Positions 32,217 through 41,499 of a DNA stretch of 45,228 nt are shown here, in pieces. Made by a program: the position numbers and the translations under genes. Under the pieces are notes generated by a model that saw nothing but the letters and a program-made list of their open reading frames with translations, was not told the DNA's origin and did no database searches. The stretch's first letter is position 1, and each line of letters starts with the position of its first letter. Source of the DNA: Calditrichota bacterium (GTDB taxonomy: Bacteria > Calditrichota > Calditrichia > RBG-13-44-9 > J042). Location: the NCBI GenBank assembly GCA_013150955.1, contig JAADJD010000041.1:1-45228 (forward strand). Direction: 5' to 3'.

Positions 32217-33338
32217 CTATCTGGATGAGGAATTAAGGTGGGTCTTCTGAAATTCGGCAATTTGCAGCCGCATGGGCCTGCCCTGCCCCCCGCGCCGAAT
32301 CATGATTATTTCCGCCAGCACGCTGATGGCAATTTCTTCCGGAGTCAGGGCACCGATGTCCAGTCCCACAGGCGCGTACACATTTTCCAGTCGAGAAGCC
32401 GGCGTGCCATCATCCCGCAAATGCCGCAGGATCATGAGAATCTTTCGCTTGCTCCCCAGCACCCCAATGTAGCGGGCCGGGGTCGCAACCGCCGCCTGAA
32501 CCGCCCGGTCATCGTAACGATGCCCCCGCGTTGCCGCAATAATGAACGCATTCCGGGGCACATTAAACTGGCGCAGGGCCTGATCATACGGCGCCACGTA
32601 AATCTCGTCGGCTTCGGGGAATCGTTCCGGGTTGGCAAATTCCGCCCGATCGTCGATAACGATGATGCGAAAATCCAGATGTCGCGCCAGGGAAGCAATG
32701 GCTTTGTTCACATGCCCACCTCCCAGCAGAATCAAGGTAACCGGGGCGGTGATGCCTTCCAGAAAAATGCGCGCCCCATCCTGTGTATCGATTAATTGAT
32801 TTTCCCCGTAAGGTGCCAGCTGCCGGGCCCGGGCAATCACCGATTTGTCCGGCACCGGAAATGTTCCTTCCCCCAGAACCGTTCCATCCATGCGAATGAT
32901 TACCTTCAGCCCAACGGGCAGATTCGTCTTCCCTCCATCAACCACGGTGACCATTGCAACCGGTGAGTCCCCTTCCAGCGCGTTTTCCAGCTCCGACAAC
33001 ATCCGGGTGGACACATGGGGAGATGGGAAGGGTTCCAGCAGAAACCGCATGGTCCCCCCACACACCATGCCATCCTGTGCGGCCAGCTCGGCATTCAATG
33101 TATGTTGAACCGTGCAGGCCGTTCCCCCTTCGGCCAGCAATCGTTTGGCCCGGTACCACAAATCCCCTTCCACACACCCACCCCCCAGCGTGCCGACAAA
33201 CGATCCATCCGGGCGCACCAGCAATCGGGCACCCGCCTTCTGGGGGGACGATCCCCGCGTCTCCACCACAGTAACCAGCACACAGGGCTGCTGACGCTTC
33301 AAACAGGCCAGCCACTCTTTCAACACCGTTTGTTTCAT
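32217..33338 (-). CDS. xdhC: XdhC-type molybdenum cofactor insertion/sulfuration chaperone
   Basis: XdhC binds Moco, protects its sulfurated form and inserts it into xanthine dehydrogenase. The 373-residue protein has the N-terminal XdhC/CoxI domain (ETRGSSPQKAGARLLV, GGGCVEGDLW, MVCGGTM) and the C-terminal Rossmann domain (LLGGGHVNKAIASLARHLDF, AATRGHRYDDRAV, YIGVLGSKRK). It is the last gene of the xdhA-xdhB-xdhC run, 136 bp after xdhB. In clusters with selenium-dependent hydroxylases, YqeB, YqeC and YgfJ usually do cofactor maturation; none is in the window. Confidence 0.95.
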   Translation of the reverse strand: MKQTVLKEWLACLKRQQPCVLVTVVETRGSSPQKAGARLLVRPDGSFVGTLGGGCVEGDLWYRAKRLLAEGGTACTVQHTLNAELAAQDGMVCGGTMRFLLEPFPSPHVSTRMLSELENALEGDSPVAMVTVVDGGKTNLPVGLKVIIRMDGTVLGEGTFPVPDKSVIARARQLAPYGENQLIDTQDGARIFLEGITAPVTLILLGGGHVNKAIASLARHLDFRIIVIDDRAEFANPERFPEADEIYVAPYDQALRQFNVPRNAFIIAATRGHRYDDRAVQAAVATPARYIGVLGSKRKILMILRHLRDDGTPASRLENVYAPVGLDIGALTPEEIAISVLAEIIMIRRGGQGRPMRLQIAEFQKTHLNSSSR

Positions 33339-33474
33339 GATTCCGAATCCGATTGATGATCTTTGTTTTGAACCAATGAGGTGAACGGGAATGGATCCTT
33401 CGATGCCCTTTTGTCCCTACAGCGGAAATGTCCAGAGCGGAGTCCCATGCAACGCCTTTCCCTTGCGTCGGGCC

Positions 33475-35781
33475 TTACTTTCCTGCGGAGCTCGTCGCCA
33501 GCACACGGGATCGCAACCGGGCAATTTCTTCCCGGTGCAGTTCCATGAGCACGCGTTCCGGAGTCAACGGCGCCCGGAAGGCATAGTCCTCCCGCGGGCG
33601 AAACGCCTGCATGGCCTGCCGGATGGCAAAAAACACCCCTATCCCATACATAAACGGCGGCTCACCAACCGCCTTATTACCGAACGGGCCTGTGGGCTCA
33701 TCCGCATTTTCCAGAAAGGTAACCTCTAAATCATCGGGCATGAAATACACATCGGGCAGCTTGTAGGTCGCCAGCGCTCCAGACAGATTCCGGCCATTTT
33801 CGTCGAACACCAACTCTTCCACAGTCATCCATCCCAGTCCCTGGGCCAATCCTCCTTCCACCTGGCCCAGATCGACCCGTCGATTCAGCGGCCGTCCCAG
33901 ATCGTGCACAATCTTCACCGCATCGATGGTATACGTGCCTCGCAGCGCATCCAGGGTTACTTCCAGGATGGCGGTACCGTAGACGTGATAGGCAAACGGC
34001 CGGCCCTTTTCCTTCTGCTTATCGAAATAAATGCCGGGTGTGGCAAAAAATCCATGGGCCGAAAGACTCACCCGCTTAAAATAGGCCGTCTGCACCAGCT
34101 TTTCCCAGGTCCAGCCGGTCTCGCTCCCCCGGTAAAAAATTTTCTCATCCTGAATGGTAATGGATTCCGGATCGGGGACATTCAACTCCCTGGCCACCAG
34201 GGGTTTTAATCGGGAAAGAATTTGCTGAATGGCCAGCAGAGTGGCATTTCCGTTCAGCACGGTGGTGGCACTGGCGGCACTGGGGGACATGTTCGCAATG
34301 CGGGTGGTGTTGGTGGACTCCATCTTAATTCGTTCCAGTCGAATGCCCAGTGCCCGCGCAGCAATGGTGGCAATGTTTGCGCGCAGTCCCTGCCCCATCT
34401 CCACTCCGCCGGTCGAAATGCTCACGCTGCCATCCGTGTACACATGCACCAGGGCACTGGCCTGATTCAAAAACGTGGCGGTAAAGGAGATGCCAAAACA
34501 GATGGGCATGACCGCCAGGCCCTTCTTTTTATGAAAATGAGATTGGTTAAACTGCTCGACCCGCTGCTTCCATTCGGAAAAGCGGTACACTTCCATGGCC
34601 GTGTCCCAGGTTCGGCGTGCGCGGCAATCCGTTGCCCGCTGCCCGTATGGGAACAGATCATTTTCCTTCAACAGGTTTTTCCGCTGAATCTCCTCCCGCG
34701 GCATGTTTAACGCCTCGGCGACCCGGGCAATGGCAGACTCCATCACGAACATCCCCTGGGGTCCACCAAAGCCCCGAAACGCGGTAAACGGTGGCAAATG
34801 GGTCCGGCAGGACACCGCAAACAATCGCACATTGGGAATAAAGTAGCTGTTGGTGCTGTGAAAGAGGGTTCGTTCCAATATGGCGGGCGAAAGGTCCGCA
34901 GCCGCCCCCGCATTTTGATAATGCCGCACCTCGAAAGCCAGGATCCGGCCATCGCGGGTTACCCCGATTTTAAAATCGGACTGATAGGGGTGGCGCTTTC
35001 CGGTCATGATCATGTCTTCTTCCCGGGATAAAACCAGCTCCACCGGCTTACCGGTATGCCAGGTGGCCAGCGCCACCAGACAGGCCCATGCCGTTGCCTG
35101 ATCTTCCTTTCCACCAAAACCACCGCCCAGTCGCAGCACGTCTACTTCGATGAGATGATTGGGATAACCCAGGACCCTGGCTGCATGGCGCTGCACCGCG
35201 TAAGGGCTCTGGGTGGAAGAATAAATGCGGATTGCTTTCCCCTCAGCCGGGACCGCCCGGGCCCGCTGGGTTTCCAGATACACATGCTCCTGTCCGCCAA
35301 TTTCACAATGGCCTTCCAGAACCAGATCGCATTGCTCCCAGGCTGCCTCCACATCCCCCAGCTGAAACACCCGCGGGGTGCCAATGATTTCTCCTTTCTC
35401 GTACGCTTCCCGGGGATCGGTAATCACCGGCAGATGATCCACCTGCAGGGAAATCCGCCGGGCCGCTTTACGCGCCTGTTCCGCATGGGTGGCCACTACC
35501 AGTGCAACGGGCTGGCCAATATAAAACACCTCCTCGCTGGCCAGCAATTCCTGATCCGGAATCAACGGACCGATTTGATTTTCTCCGGGAATATCTTTTG
35601 CCGTCAATACCGCAACCACGCCTTCCATTTCCAGTGCCGCAGAAACATCCAGCTGGCGGATACGCCCATGCGCTACCGGAGAGAAAAACACCGCTGCGTG
35701 AAGCATGCCCTCCGGTTGGGGCAAGTCGTCCACATAACGGGATTCCCCCCGGGTATGAAGTTCGGGATCATGGAATGGCAT
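33475..35781 (-). CDS. xdhB: Xanthine dehydrogenase molybdopterin-binding subunit
   Basis: This is a 768-residue Mo-pterin subunit of xanthine dehydrogenase. The active-site text is canonical: GGGFGGKEDQ (Glu near the purine), FTAFRGFGGPQGM (Arg that orients xanthine) and NKAVGEPPFMYG with the catalytic Glu. The order matches the C-terminal two thirds of bovine XDH. Its start (after GAGGG) overlaps the end of xdhA by 14 bp, so the subunits are translationally coupled. With xdhA it should form an alpha-beta dehydrogenase oxidising hypoxanthine and xanthine with NAD+. It is distinct from the XdhD-like enzyme 7 kb away; the window thus encodes two Mo hydroxylases. Confidence 0.96.
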   Translation of the reverse strand: MPFHDPELHTRGESRYVDDLPQPEGMLHAAVFFSPVAHGRIRQLDVSAALEMEGVVAVLTAKDIPGENQIGPLIPDQELLASEEVFYIGQPVALVVATHAEQARKAARRISLQVDHLPVITDPREAYEKGEIIGTPRVFQLGDVEAAWEQCDLVLEGHCEIGGQEHVYLETQRARAVPAEGKAIRIYSSTQSPYAVQRHAARVLGYPNHLIEVDVLRLGGGFGGKEDQATAWACLVALATWHTGKPVELVLSREEDMIMTGKRHPYQSDFKIGVTRDGRILAFEVRHYQNAGAAADLSPAILERTLFHSTNSYFIPNVRLFAVSCRTHLPPFTAFRGFGGPQGMFVMESAIARVAEALNMPREEIQRKNLLKENDLFPYGQRATDCRARRTWDTAMEVYRFSEWKQRVEQFNQSHFHKKKGLAVMPICFGISFTATFLNQASALVHVYTDGSVSISTGGVEMGQGLRANIATIAARALGIRLERIKMESTNTTRIANMSPSAASATTVLNGNATLLAIQQILSRLKPLVARELNVPDPESITIQDEKIFYRGSETGWTWEKLVQTAYFKRVSLSAHGFFATPGIYFDKQKEKGRPFAYHVYGTAILEVTLDALRGTYTIDAVKIVHDLGRPLNRRVDLGQVEGGLAQGLGWMTVEELVFDENGRNLSGALATYKLPDVYFMPDDLEVTFLENADEPTGPFGNKAVGEPPFMYGIGVFFAIRQAMQAFRPREDYAFRAPLTPERVLMELHREEIARLRSRVLATSSAGK

Positions 35782-37189
35782 AATAGTCCCTCACCTGCAT
35801 TTTTTCCGGAAAAAGTTCCGTAAAATGGGCAATAATCAATTGCCGGGTTAAAAGCCGCTTGTAATCCGCACTTCCACGGATATCGCTGATGGGCGAAATT
35901 TCTTCCATCGCCTGTTCGATGGCCCCTTCAACGGTTTCAGGGGTACAGGGCCTGCCCACCAAAAACCGGCTGGTCTTTTCCAGGTAGAGGGGAATTGGCG
36001 CCACGCCTCCCACTGCCAGCGCCGCTTCTCGAATGATGCCTGCTGCATCGCAGCGCAGGCGAATGGCACTGTTTACCGAAGCAATATCCAGTGTCCGCCG
36101 CTTGCTCACCTTTTCAAAATGAATCTGACACTTTCCAACAGAAAGCGGCAGGCGCACTTCGGTCAGAATCTCACCCGGCTGTTTGTCCAGTTGTTTGTAT
36201 CCACGATATAATTTCCGCAACGGAATCACCCGCTGCTGTCGGCCTTTTTGCATCACCACTTCTGCATCCAGGGCCAGCAGCAGAATGACCCCATCGGCGA
36301 TGGGTGAAGCGTTGATGATGTTGCCACCAATGGTGGCCCGGTTGCGAATCTGCAGGGAAGCCACCAGAAACATGTACTCCTGAATCCGGGGAACCAGCTT
36401 CTGCACTTCGGGATGATTGCCCAGTTCCTCGAAGGTCGTCAGCGCCCCGATACGCAAAAACCTCCCCGCGCGTCGGATGCCTTTCATCCGGGGGTAGCGA
36501 TTCAGGATGTGCACGCTGGCTTCGGGGAGCATCTCCCCGCGCTGCACGTAAATATCCGTCCCCCCGGCAATGATCAGGCGCTCCTCCGATCGCCCATCGC
36601 GGGATACGGGAGGTGGAATCCGACGTAACCGTTCGGGCATTTCCAGAAAATACGCTGGCAACCAGCCATGTTTTACCAGTTCCTCCACGCCGGTATGCTC
36701 GCCCACTATCTTCTTCAAATGCAAATAAGCGTCTTTCAGGGAACGGTATCCGGTGCACCGACACAGGTGGCCGCTCAACCAGCGCTTGACGCCATCAGCG
36801 GTAATGGGTTGATCCGTTTGCATCAAATAGCCCGTTAACGACACCACAATGCCCGGGGTGCAAAAACCGCACTGGGTGGCACCTTCCTCCACAATGGCTT
36901 TTTGAACGGGATTCAAATAGGGCAGGTTTAATCCCTCGATGGTAACCAGATGTTTTCCATGCAATTCTCCCACCGGCATTAAACAGGAGGTCACCGGTCG
37001 ATATACCACGTCGTCGCCCTGTAATTCTCCCACCAACACCGTACAGGCACCGCAATCCCCTTCCTTACAACCCTCTTTTGTGCCCACCAGCCGCTGTTTC
37101 TTACGGAGATAATCCAGCACCAATAAACCGGGAGGCTCGTTGCAGCGTATCTCTTCGTTGTTTAACCAGAAATGGAGCTGTGCCGACAT
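35768..37189 (-). CDS. xdhA: Xanthine dehydrogenase small subunit ([2Fe-2S] and FAD domains)
   Basis: This 473-residue subunit carries two [2Fe-2S] clusters then a CO-dehydrogenase-flavoprotein-type FAD domain. The first cluster is GCKEGDCGACTV plus a later Cys (TSCLMP); the second is TQCGFCTPG with HLCRCTGY. The FAD domain (from about residue 190) contains IIAGGTDIYVQRGE, TIGGNIINASPIADG and the C-terminal GGVAPIPL. It passes electrons from the XdhB Mo site to NAD+. I chose the ATG with GAGGAA six bases upstream rather than the TTG two codons before. It is the first gene of the xdhABC run; the 200 bp upstream hold no repeat. Confidence 0.96.
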   Translation of the reverse strand: MSAQLHFWLNNEEIRCNEPPGLLVLDYLRKKQRLVGTKEGCKEGDCGACTVLVGELQGDDVVYRPVTSCLMPVGELHGKHLVTIEGLNLPYLNPVQKAIVEEGATQCGFCTPGIVVSLTGYLMQTDQPITADGVKRWLSGHLCRCTGYRSLKDAYLHLKKIVGEHTGVEELVKHGWLPAYFLEMPERLRRIPPPVSRDGRSEERLIIAGGTDIYVQRGEMLPEASVHILNRYPRMKGIRRAGRFLRIGALTTFEELGNHPEVQKLVPRIQEYMFLVASLQIRNRATIGGNIINASPIADGVILLLALDAEVVMQKGRQQRVIPLRKLYRGYKQLDKQPGEILTEVRLPLSVGKCQIHFEKVSKRRTLDIASVNSAIRLRCDAAGIIREAALAVGGVAPIPLYLEKTSRFLVGRPCTPETVEGAIEQAMEEISPISDIRGSADYKRLLTRQLIIAHFTELFPEKMQVRDYYAIP

Positions 37190-37396
37190 GGCCAATTCCT
37201 CATCATCATAATCAAAAGGACTTTTGAAAACAGGACACTTCTTTTACCGCCGGGCTCACAAAGCCAGCTGTCCAGACCTGTCCGGAAAACTGCTTCCCCA
37301 ATCACAATCCGCGATCTACCAGGGAAAATAACACGGCGATTCAGGGAATGCAAACAGATTCAGGGGGGAACGGGGCATCCCCTGGCGAGGGAAAAT

Positions 37397-38602
37397 TTAG
37401 TTGTCTTCTTCCACGGCTTTGTACAGCAAATCGTAAAACTCCGGTATGGCGGAAATGACCCGACTCCAGTTGGGGATGAGAGGTACTTCCATGGGATTGG
37501 CCAGGAATTGTTCTCCGGCAATGATGATGCTGCGGATAAACACCTCGATGGTCTTTTCTTCCTGGTGACGATCAAAATGCAATCCATTGATCTTTGCATC
37601 ATAATAATACTTTTCCAGAAAATCGAAGGCCGTGCGCAGGTAGGTCGCCTTGATGGTGCGGAAGAACTCCTCGGAGAATACCACACCCATGCTGGCCAGG
37701 GTACGGTAGATGGATTTGGCGATGTCAATGGTCATCTTCGACAGGCCGGCATTGGGATCTTCCTCCGACAGCGGCTGATGCTTGTGGTCAAATTCGTCGG
37801 CGATGTCCACCTGGCAGATCTGTTTCAGGGCATAATTTCGGTAGACTTCGGACAGTACACCCACTTCCAGTCCCCAGTCGCTGGGGATGCGGATGTGTTC
37901 CAGCACATCCACGCCCATGGAAAACTCGCCCGCCAGGGGATAACGAAAGCCATCCAGAAATTCCAGATATTCCAGTGTCCCCAGAATTTTTTTCAACGAC
38001 CGCACCAGGGGTGTTACAAACAGCCGGGTAACCCGTCCATTTAACCGATCGGTGACCCGGGCATAGTAGCCCTTGCAAAATTTGATTCCGAAATTGGGAT
38101 TGGCCACCGGGTAAAACAGGCGGGCCAGCAGGTGACGGTTGTAGGTTAGAATATCGCAGTCGTGAATGGCCACTGCGCGGGATCGCCCAGCGGATAAAAT
38201 ATATCCAAAGCAGAACCAGGCATTCCGTCCCTTACCCGGCTCCCCGATGGACAGGCCGTGATGCTTGAGCAAATCGTGCAGCTTGAGCATATTGGGACCA
38301 TCCTGCCAGATCACCCGATGGGGTTGGGGCAATTCCGCGAAGAATTTTTTGGCATACTGAAATTCGCTCTTGGTGGCCCGATCCAATCCAATCACAATTT
38401 CCTGGATATATTCCACCTGTCGCAGTTCTTCGATGATCTTTGGCAGGGCGTCACCTTCCAGCTCGGAATACAGGGTGGGCAATACCAGGGCCATGGGCCG
38501 CTTGCGGGAAAAACGCTTCAATTCATTCTCCAGCGATTCCAGCGGTCGGTGCTTCAGTCGATGTAAGGTGGCGATCAATCCATTCTGAAAAAAATCCGCC
38601 AT
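37397..38602 (-). CDS. gpgS: Glucosyl-3-phosphoglycerate synthase-like glycosyltransferase (GT81-type)
   Basis: This 401-residue cytoplasmic GT-A glycosyltransferase resembles GpgS, which joins a nucleotide-glucose to 3-phosphoglycerate. Recognisable parts are VLPTLYSELEGDALPKIIEELR at the start of the Rossmann fold, the segment GKGRNAWFCFGYILS, the metal-binding DxD as AIHDCDILTY, the acceptor-site text FRYPLAGEFSMGVDVLEHI, and DHKHQPLS, whose His often completes the metal site. A phosphatase of the matching type (mannosyl-3-phosphoglycerate phosphatase family) is encoded at 19282-20121, so the cell may make glucosyl- or mannosylglycerate as compatible solute. I prefer the ATG preceded by GGGGGG; an ATG 27 bp upstream has no ribosome-binding site. 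Confidence 0.8.
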   Translation of the reverse strand: MADFFQNGLIATLHRLKHRPLESLENELKRFSRKRPMALVLPTLYSELEGDALPKIIEELRQVEYIQEIVIGLDRATKSEFQYAKKFFAELPQPHRVIWQDGPNMLKLHDLLKHHGLSIGEPGKGRNAWFCFGYILSAGRSRAVAIHDCDILTYNRHLLARLFYPVANPNFGIKFCKGYYARVTDRLNGRVTRLFVTPLVRSLKKILGTLEYLEFLDGFRYPLAGEFSMGVDVLEHIRIPSDWGLEVGVLSEVYRNYALKQICQVDIADEFDHKHQPLSEEDPNAGLSKMTIDIAKSIYRTLASMGVVFSEEFFRTIKATYLRTAFDFLEKYYYDAKINGLHFDRHQEEKTIEVFIRSIIIAGEQFLANPMEVPLIPNWSRVISAIPEFYDLLYKAVEEDN

Positions 38603-38767
38603 CTTGCCCCCCAAAGATGGTTTTTCCATTTACCGTGAAAGTCCCATGGTAAAATATACAAAAATATCTCCGACGAATGTAGCGAAAGCTCAGAATTTGT
38701 TGGCACCTGGATAATCACCGGAGAGGGACACCTGTTCCAGGCGGTCAAGCGAGCTTACCGGGGGATT

Positions 38768-38950
38768 TATCCCAAATAATGCGCTAAACCACGAATCACG
38801 CGAATGAATTCGAAAAAAATCAACAAAATGATAACATATCTGGGAAAATTTTTTCATCCAGATAGAATCAAATGCATTTTATTATTTTTATTGGTGTTCA
38901 TTCGTGTAATTCGTGGTTCTAATGCATAATCTGGATAATCTGGGTTTATT
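38768..38950. repeat. Dispersed palindromic repeat, copy 7
   Basis: This opens TATCCCAAATAATGCGCTAA and ACCACGAATCACGCGAATGAA and closes TTCATTCGTGTAATTCGTGG, AATGCATAATCTGG and, doubled, ATAATCTGGGTTTATT. The last bases include the stop codon (TAA, complement of 38946-38948) of the tRNA-dihydrouridine synthase gene, so the repeat edge has become part of that gene's end. The stretch 38630-38767 before it shows nothing. Confidence 0.85.
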
Positions 38951-40016
38951 CTTCAACGCTTTCGTTTCCCGCGATGGAGAACGGCCGGGAATGGAGGTTG
39001 GGATGGGAGCCGAAAGTGTTCGCAAGGTGATTCAGGGTGGCGATGAGCTCAGCAAGGGTATCGGCCTGAAACAACCGCTGCCACCAGGCTGTCGGAATGG
39101 CGAAATTGTCCAGGTACCATTTTAAATGCTTGCGAAAGTTCCGCAGCACCTGCGCCTGGGGTCGATACTGGCATTCCACCCGCAAATGGCGTTTAATAAC
39201 GGCCACCACCCCGGTCATTTCGGGATCTGAAGACACCGGCAGACCGTTGAATGCCTCGCTAAGCTGTTGGAAAAGCCAGGGCCGGCCCAGTACCCCGCGA
39301 CCAATACCCACGCCATCGCACCCGGTTTTCCGCATCAGGAGCAGGGCATCGTCTGCCGTCCGCACATCCCCATTCCCAATAATGGGAACGTCCCTCACCC
39401 GTTCTTTGAGTCGGGCAATGGCTTCCCACCGGGCATTGCCGGAATACAACTGCTCCGCCGTGCGGGCATGGAGGGTGATGGCAGCCACCCCTTCCGCTAC
39501 CGCAATCTGTCCCGCCTCCAGATAGGTCAAACGTTGCGCATCCACTCCCATTCGAAACTTCACCGTTACCGGAACGGCCCCCGCTGCCCGAACGGCGGCG
39601 CGAACGATCCGGGCAAAGAGGGGGAGGTTTAACAGCAGGGCCGCCCCACCACCCTTTTTTAACACTTTGCGCACCGGACATCCAAAATTCAAATCCACGT
39701 GATCCACTCGATGTTCCGCCACCAGCAACCGAACGGCCGCTGCCACCTCGCCGGGATCCGTCCCATACAGTTGGATACTGCGCACCGCTTCATCAGGGGC
39801 AAATCGTGCCAGCGAAACGGTGTACGGATCCCCTTCTACCAGCAGACGCGCGTGTACCATTTCCCCCACAAACAATCCCGCTCCAAATTCCGCGCACAGG
39901 CTGCGAAAGGCGGCATTGGTCACCCCGGCCATGGGGGAGAGCACCACGGGAGGCCAGATGCGAAGGGGGCCAATCGCGAGAGGTAAATACCCGGGTTTCT
40001 CGTTTCCATTCTCCAT
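38946..40016 (-). CDS. dusB: tRNA-dihydrouridine synthase (DusB-like)
   Basis: Dus enzymes reduce uridine to dihydrouridine in tRNA D loops using FMN. The 356-residue protein has LSPMAGVTNAAFRSLCAEFG (FMN phosphate and entry), the active cysteine in LNFGCPVRKVLKKGGGAALL, the conserved VKFRMG, TLHARTAEQLYSG, and IIGNGDVRTADDALL with GVGIGRGVLGRPWLF. The order fits the DusB branch. I placed the start at the ATG of MENGNEKPGY; the frame is open for 75 more codons upstream, but that extension has no domain and would enter the divergent promoter region of ygeY. The stop codon lies in the end of repeat copy 7. Confidence 0.93.
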   Translation of the reverse strand: MENGNEKPGYLPLAIGPLRIWPPVVLSPMAGVTNAAFRSLCAEFGAGLFVGEMVHARLLVEGDPYTVSLARFAPDEAVRSIQLYGTDPGEVAAAVRLLVAEHRVDHVDLNFGCPVRKVLKKGGGAALLLNLPLFARIVRAAVRAAGAVPVTVKFRMGVDAQRLTYLEAGQIAVAEGVAAITLHARTAEQLYSGNARWEAIARLKERVRDVPIIGNGDVRTADDALLLMRKTGCDGVGIGRGVLGRPWLFQQLSEAFNGLPVSSDPEMTGVVAVIKRHLRVECQYRPQAQVLRNFRKHLKWYLDNFAIPTAWWQRLFQADTLAELIATLNHLANTFGSHPNLHSRPFSIAGNESVEE

Positions 40017-40170
40017 AAACAATAAAATAACGCCCGCGGGAGACCCAAGACCAGAGAAATGAAAAATTTTGTCCCCCTGAACCGAATGGGTTTTCAATTT
40101 TTCCTTTATTTTCAGGGTGGGATTTACGATAATCCGGTGTTCCACAGGAAACGATTCAGGAGGTGGCGAT

Positions 40171-41361
40171 ATGGACACACTGAAACAGGCACAGGCCATT
40201 GAACCCGAACTGATCACTTTTTTGCAGGACATCGTTCGCATTCCTTCCCCCAGCGGTGAAGAAGCCAGAGTCGTTCAGCGCATTCGGGAGGAGATGGAAA
40301 AGGTGGGATTCGAAGAAGTGAAAATCGATGGTCTGGGAAACGTGATGGGGCGGATTGGAAGCGGCCCCCGGGTCGTGGCCATCGATGGTCACTGCGATGT
40401 GGTCGACGTGGGCAACCCCGACCTCTGGACGGTTGAACCGTTCGGGGCGGAGATCCGGGATGGCAAATTGTACGGACGGGGAGCCTGCGACCAAAAAGGG
40501 GGGGTTGCCAGCGCCGTTTACGCCGGAAAAATCCTTTCCCGGATCGGCGTTCCCGACGACGTGACCGTCTGGGTGGTGGCAACCATCATGGAAGAAGACT
40601 GCGACGGGCTTTGCTGGAAATACATCATCGAGCAAAAGGTGATCGAGCCCGAACTGGTCATTCTTACCGAGCCCACCAATCTGAATATTTACCGGGGTCA
40701 CCGGGGACGCATGGAAATAAAGGTGCAAACGTCTGGAATTTCTGCACACGGCTCAGCCCCCGAAAGAGGTGATAATGCCATTTACAAAATGGCGCCCATC
40801 ATCCAGGAAATCGAACAACTGCATCCCCGCCTCAAACACGACAATTTTCTGGGCAAGGGAAGCGTGACCATCTCCGACATTCGTTCCACCGCTCCCTCGT
40901 TGTGTGCGGTGGCGGATTCCTGCACCATCCATCTGGATCGACGCCTTACCGCCGGCGAGACCATCGAAAGCAGCCTGGAAGAGATTCGCTCCCTGCCCGC
41001 GTTTCAGAAAGCGGGAGCCCGGGTGTGGGTCCCCGAATACCGGCGGGAAAGTTACCGGGGAACCGTCTATCCGATGCAAAAATACTATCCAACATGGGTC
41101 CTTCCACCCGATCACCCGGCACTCCATACGGCCATTCGCAGCTACCGGCAATTGTTTAAGACCGATCCGGTGGTGGACAAGTGGACGTTTTCTACCAATG
41201 GAGTGGGGATTATGGGATTGTTTCAAATTCCCACCATTGGGTTTGGTCCGGGGAACGAAATCTACGCCCACGCACCGGATGAGCACATTCCGCTGGAACA
41301 TCTGGCTCCTGCGGCAGCCTTCTACGCGGCCTTCGTTCACGAATGGAGTAGAGGGGAATGA
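40171..41361 (+). CDS. ygeY: YgeY-type M20 family metallohydrolase
   Basis: YgeY is an M20 peptidase/deacylase-family hydrolase linked to selenium-dependent Mo-hydroxylase clusters. The 396 residues have the family's metal and catalytic pattern: DGHCDVVDVG (first His and catalytic Asp), GRGACDQKGG (bridging Asp), MEEDCDGLCW (Glu pair), TEPTNLNIYRGHRGR and a late GFGPGNEIYAHAPDEHI with the last metal His. The text IMEEDCDG differs from carboxypeptidase G2-type enzymes and is typical of YgeY. By analogy it cleaves an amide or ureido bond in a ring-opened purine. The ATG with AGGAGGT eight bases upstream is the start. It is the first gene of the plus-strand run ygeY-ygeW-hydA-hydrolase. Confidence 0.92.
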   Translation: MDTLKQAQAIEPELITFLQDIVRIPSPSGEEARVVQRIREEMEKVGFEEVKIDGLGNVMGRIGSGPRVVAIDGHCDVVDVGNPDLWTVEPFGAEIRDGKLYGRGACDQKGGVASAVYAGKILSRIGVPDDVTVWVVATIMEEDCDGLCWKYIIEQKVIEPELVILTEPTNLNIYRGHRGRMEIKVQTSGISAHGSAPERGDNAIYKMAPIIQEIEQLHPRLKHDNFLGKGSVTISDIRSTAPSLCAVADSCTIHLDRRLTAGETIESSLEEIRSLPAFQKAGARVWVPEYRRESYRGTVYPMQKYYPTWVLPPDHPALHTAIRSYRQLFKTDPVVDKWTFSTNGVGIMGLFQIPTIGFGPGNEIYAHAPDEHIPLEHLAPAAAFYAAFVHEWSRGE

Positions 41362-41499
41362 GAATACCGTCCGGGCAGATGTTTGCATTCCGGCAGGGAA
41401 TGCCCTTAAATTAAGCCAATCAACGATGCGATGAGCAAAATGTGGAGGGATGCCACGGAATCGATTTTCTGAAACCGTAAAACGAAAAGGAGGCGAGAC

